Assembly: GCA_014382685.1 (NCBI GenBank)
Contig: JACNJG010000160.1
Coordinates: 1-5,756, forward strand
DNA length: 5,756 nt
Reading direction: 5' to 3'
Source: Candidatus Cloacimonadota bacterium
GTDB lineage: Bacteria; Cloacimonadota; Cloacimonadia; JGIOTU-2
The notes beneath the pieces were generated by a model. The model was not told where the DNA came from and ran no database searches. It saw nothing but the letters and a program-made list of their open reading frames with translations. Both the position numbers and the translations under genes were made by a program. This document shows positions 4,884-5,756 of this stretch, in pieces; position 1 is the first letter of the stretch; each line of letters opens with the position of its first letter.

Positions 4884-5543
4884 ATGATAGGCAACTCAAA
4901 TATCGGCAAAGTCCTTGCCCTTTTAGAAAAAGAATACAATCAAAATCGCATCCCGATCATCTCAAAAATCTCAGAACACAGTCGAGATCCCTTTCGTATA
5001 TTGATCGGAACAATCCTCAGTTTGCGAACTAAAGATGAAGTAACTGCAAAGGCATCACAAAGATTGTTTGAAGCTGCTTCTACCCCTGAAGAAATGCTGA
5101 AACTCCGCAATTCACAGATCGAGAAACTCATCTTTCCAGTTGGATTTTATCATAGGAAAGCAGAGAATATTCTGCAAGTGTGCAAAATATTGTTGGATAA
5201 ATATAATGGTAAAGTCCCGGATGAGCTTAATGAATTGTTGGAATTGCCCGGAGTTGGACGAAAAACCGCAAACCTGGTTATTGTGTTGGGATTTAATAAA
5301 TACGGTGTTTGCGTGGACACACATGTGCACCGCATTTCAAACAGATGGAATTATGTGCAGACAAAAACACCCGAGCAAACTGAGTTCGCTCTTCGGGAAA
5401 AGCTGCCAAAAGAATATTGGAAAATATATAATGATTATTTAGTTTCCTTTGGACAGCATACGTGCAATCCGATTTCTCCTCATTGTTCGATCTGCCCGAT
5501 TGAGAAATTTTGTCCGAAAAAGGGTGTGGAGAAGCACAGGTAG
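4884..5543 (+). CDS. nth: Endonuclease III (DNA glycosylase/AP lyase)
   Basis: A 219-residue HhH-GPD glycosylase that removes oxidised pyrimidines and nicks abasic sites in base excision repair. The helix-hairpin-helix is LPGVGRKTAN (121-130) with the catalytic Lys K127. The catalytic Asp is D145 in VDTHVHR. The 4Fe-4S loop has the exact C-x6-C-x2-C-x5-C spacing (C194, C201, C204, C210). The segment before it reads LSLRTKDEVT (45-54), the variant seen in many archaeal and deep-branching bacterial Nth proteins, and not the LSAQATD of E. coli. Length is normal. No Shine-Dalgarno sequence precedes the ATG, which is 7 bases after the dnaX stop, so translation probably follows from dnaX ribosomes. 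MutY is excluded by the VDTHVHR context and by the lack of a C-terminal NUDIX-like domain. Confidence 0.96.
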   Translation: MIGNSNIGKVLALLEKEYNQNRIPIISKISEHSRDPFRILIGTILSLRTKDEVTAKASQRLFEAASTPEEMLKLRNSQIEKLIFPVGFYHRKAENILQVCKILLDKYNGKVPDELNELLELPGVGRKTANLVIVLGFNKYGVCVDTHVHRISNRWNYVQTKTPEQTEFALREKLPKEYWKIYNDYLVSFGQHTCNPISPHCSICPIEKFCPKKGVEKHR

Positions 5544-5552
5544 GATAAGAAA

Positions 5553-5635
5553 TCATTATCTTGTCACAAGTCTGCCAAGGCGTAATCCCGATCCTCGGGA
5601 TGAAGACTGGTCGAAGAGCTTGTGATAAGTAATGA
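5553..5635. repeat. Long imperfect hairpin with an inner perfect hairpin after nth
   Basis: Starting 9 bases after the nth stop, 5553-5570 pairs with 5619-5635, giving about 18 pairs including one G-U and one bulged T. The core is TCACAAG with CTTGTGA. Within the enclosed segment ATCCCGA (5585-5591) and TCGGGAT (5595-5601) form a perfect 7-bp stem with a 3-base loop. There is no T tract on either side, so it looks like a REP-type element or a transcript-end stabiliser more than a classic intrinsic terminator. Confidence 0.55.
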
Positions 5636-5639
5636 AAAT

Positions 5640-5675
5640 AAACTTAAGACATGCTCTTCGACATGTCTCAAGTTT
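5640..5675. terminator. Strong 14-bp hairpin, candidate operon end
   Basis: AAACTTAAGACATG (5640-5653) pairs with CATGTCTCAAGTTT (5662-5675), with one A/C mismatch, around an 8-base loop CTCTTCGA. Rightward it is followed by CCATCTTAATCC, without a T tract. Leftward it is followed by ATTTTCATT, which is somewhat T-rich. It could end dnaX-nth transcripts, or those of an unseen leftward gene, or it may be a dispersed repeat. The loop also pairs with an upstream segment (see findings). Confidence 0.45.
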
Positions 5676-5756
5676 CCATCTTAATCCCACCCCCCTAAAA
5701 TTTTGGTTGTGACTTATTGAAAAAAAGTTGCGAACTGCTTCAGAGCAATACCTCCA
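5676..5756. other. Unassigned right edge
   Basis: I see no gene, RNA or convincing promoter in the last 81 bases. The segment has a C6 run near 5690 and an A7 run near 5722. It is probably intergenic, ahead of a gene outside the window. Confidence 0.4.

Noticed and set aside
5293..5556. Leftward open frame opposite nth
   Set aside because: It is antisense to the catalytic and iron-sulfur part of nth, whose motifs are complete.

Overview
This is an AT-rich bacterial window carrying two housekeeping genes on its right, an exported protein gene on its left, and a small accessory segment between them. Clear AGGAG-type ribosome binding sites precede several genes. The dnaX and nth starts lack one, which is common in the Bacteroidota/FCB lineages. 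The low GC, the fast-evolving exported M1-like protein and the repeat-rich intergenic DNA suggest an uncultured FCB-group bacterium (Cloacimonadota-, Marinimicrobia- or Bacteroidota-like). This placement is an inference with low to moderate confidence.

Left block (1-1410): a secreted protein with the fold signature of an M1 (gluzincin) aminopeptidase, in which every zinc ligand and the catalytic glutamate are replaced. It is probably a pseudopeptidase. A likely terminator hairpin follows its stop.

Middle accessory block (about 1411-3253): inverted repeats; a leftward ribbon-helix-helix antitoxin/MazF toxin pair joined by an ATGA overlap; a divergent rightward gene for an 83-residue stand-alone GIY-YIG domain protein whose usual catalytic arginine position is not arginine; a convergent small hypothetical gene; the first ~21 codons of what looks like a UreH/nickel-transporter-like membrane protein gene, broken after its first helix; and about 200 bases of non-coding, repeat-like DNA. 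The mixture of a toxin-antitoxin pair, a tiny nuclease-fold gene, a gene remnant and shared repeat motifs is typical of an indel hotspot between core genes.

Right block (3254-5756): dnaX (clamp-loader gamma/tau) and, 7 bases later, nth (endonuclease III with its 4Fe-4S cluster) form an apparent two-gene operon for replication and base excision repair. dnaX has lysine-coding A-runs in the linker after the clamp-loader core, where a -1 slip would give a gamma-like short product. After nth lies a nest of strong inverted repeats, two of which are mutually exclusive pairings. The last ~80 bases show nothing I can assign.

No complete new multi-gene system is evident. The points most worth following are the pseudo-M1 protein, the altered GIY-YIG miniprotein next to the toxin-antitoxin pair, the transporter remnant, and the nested hairpins after nth.
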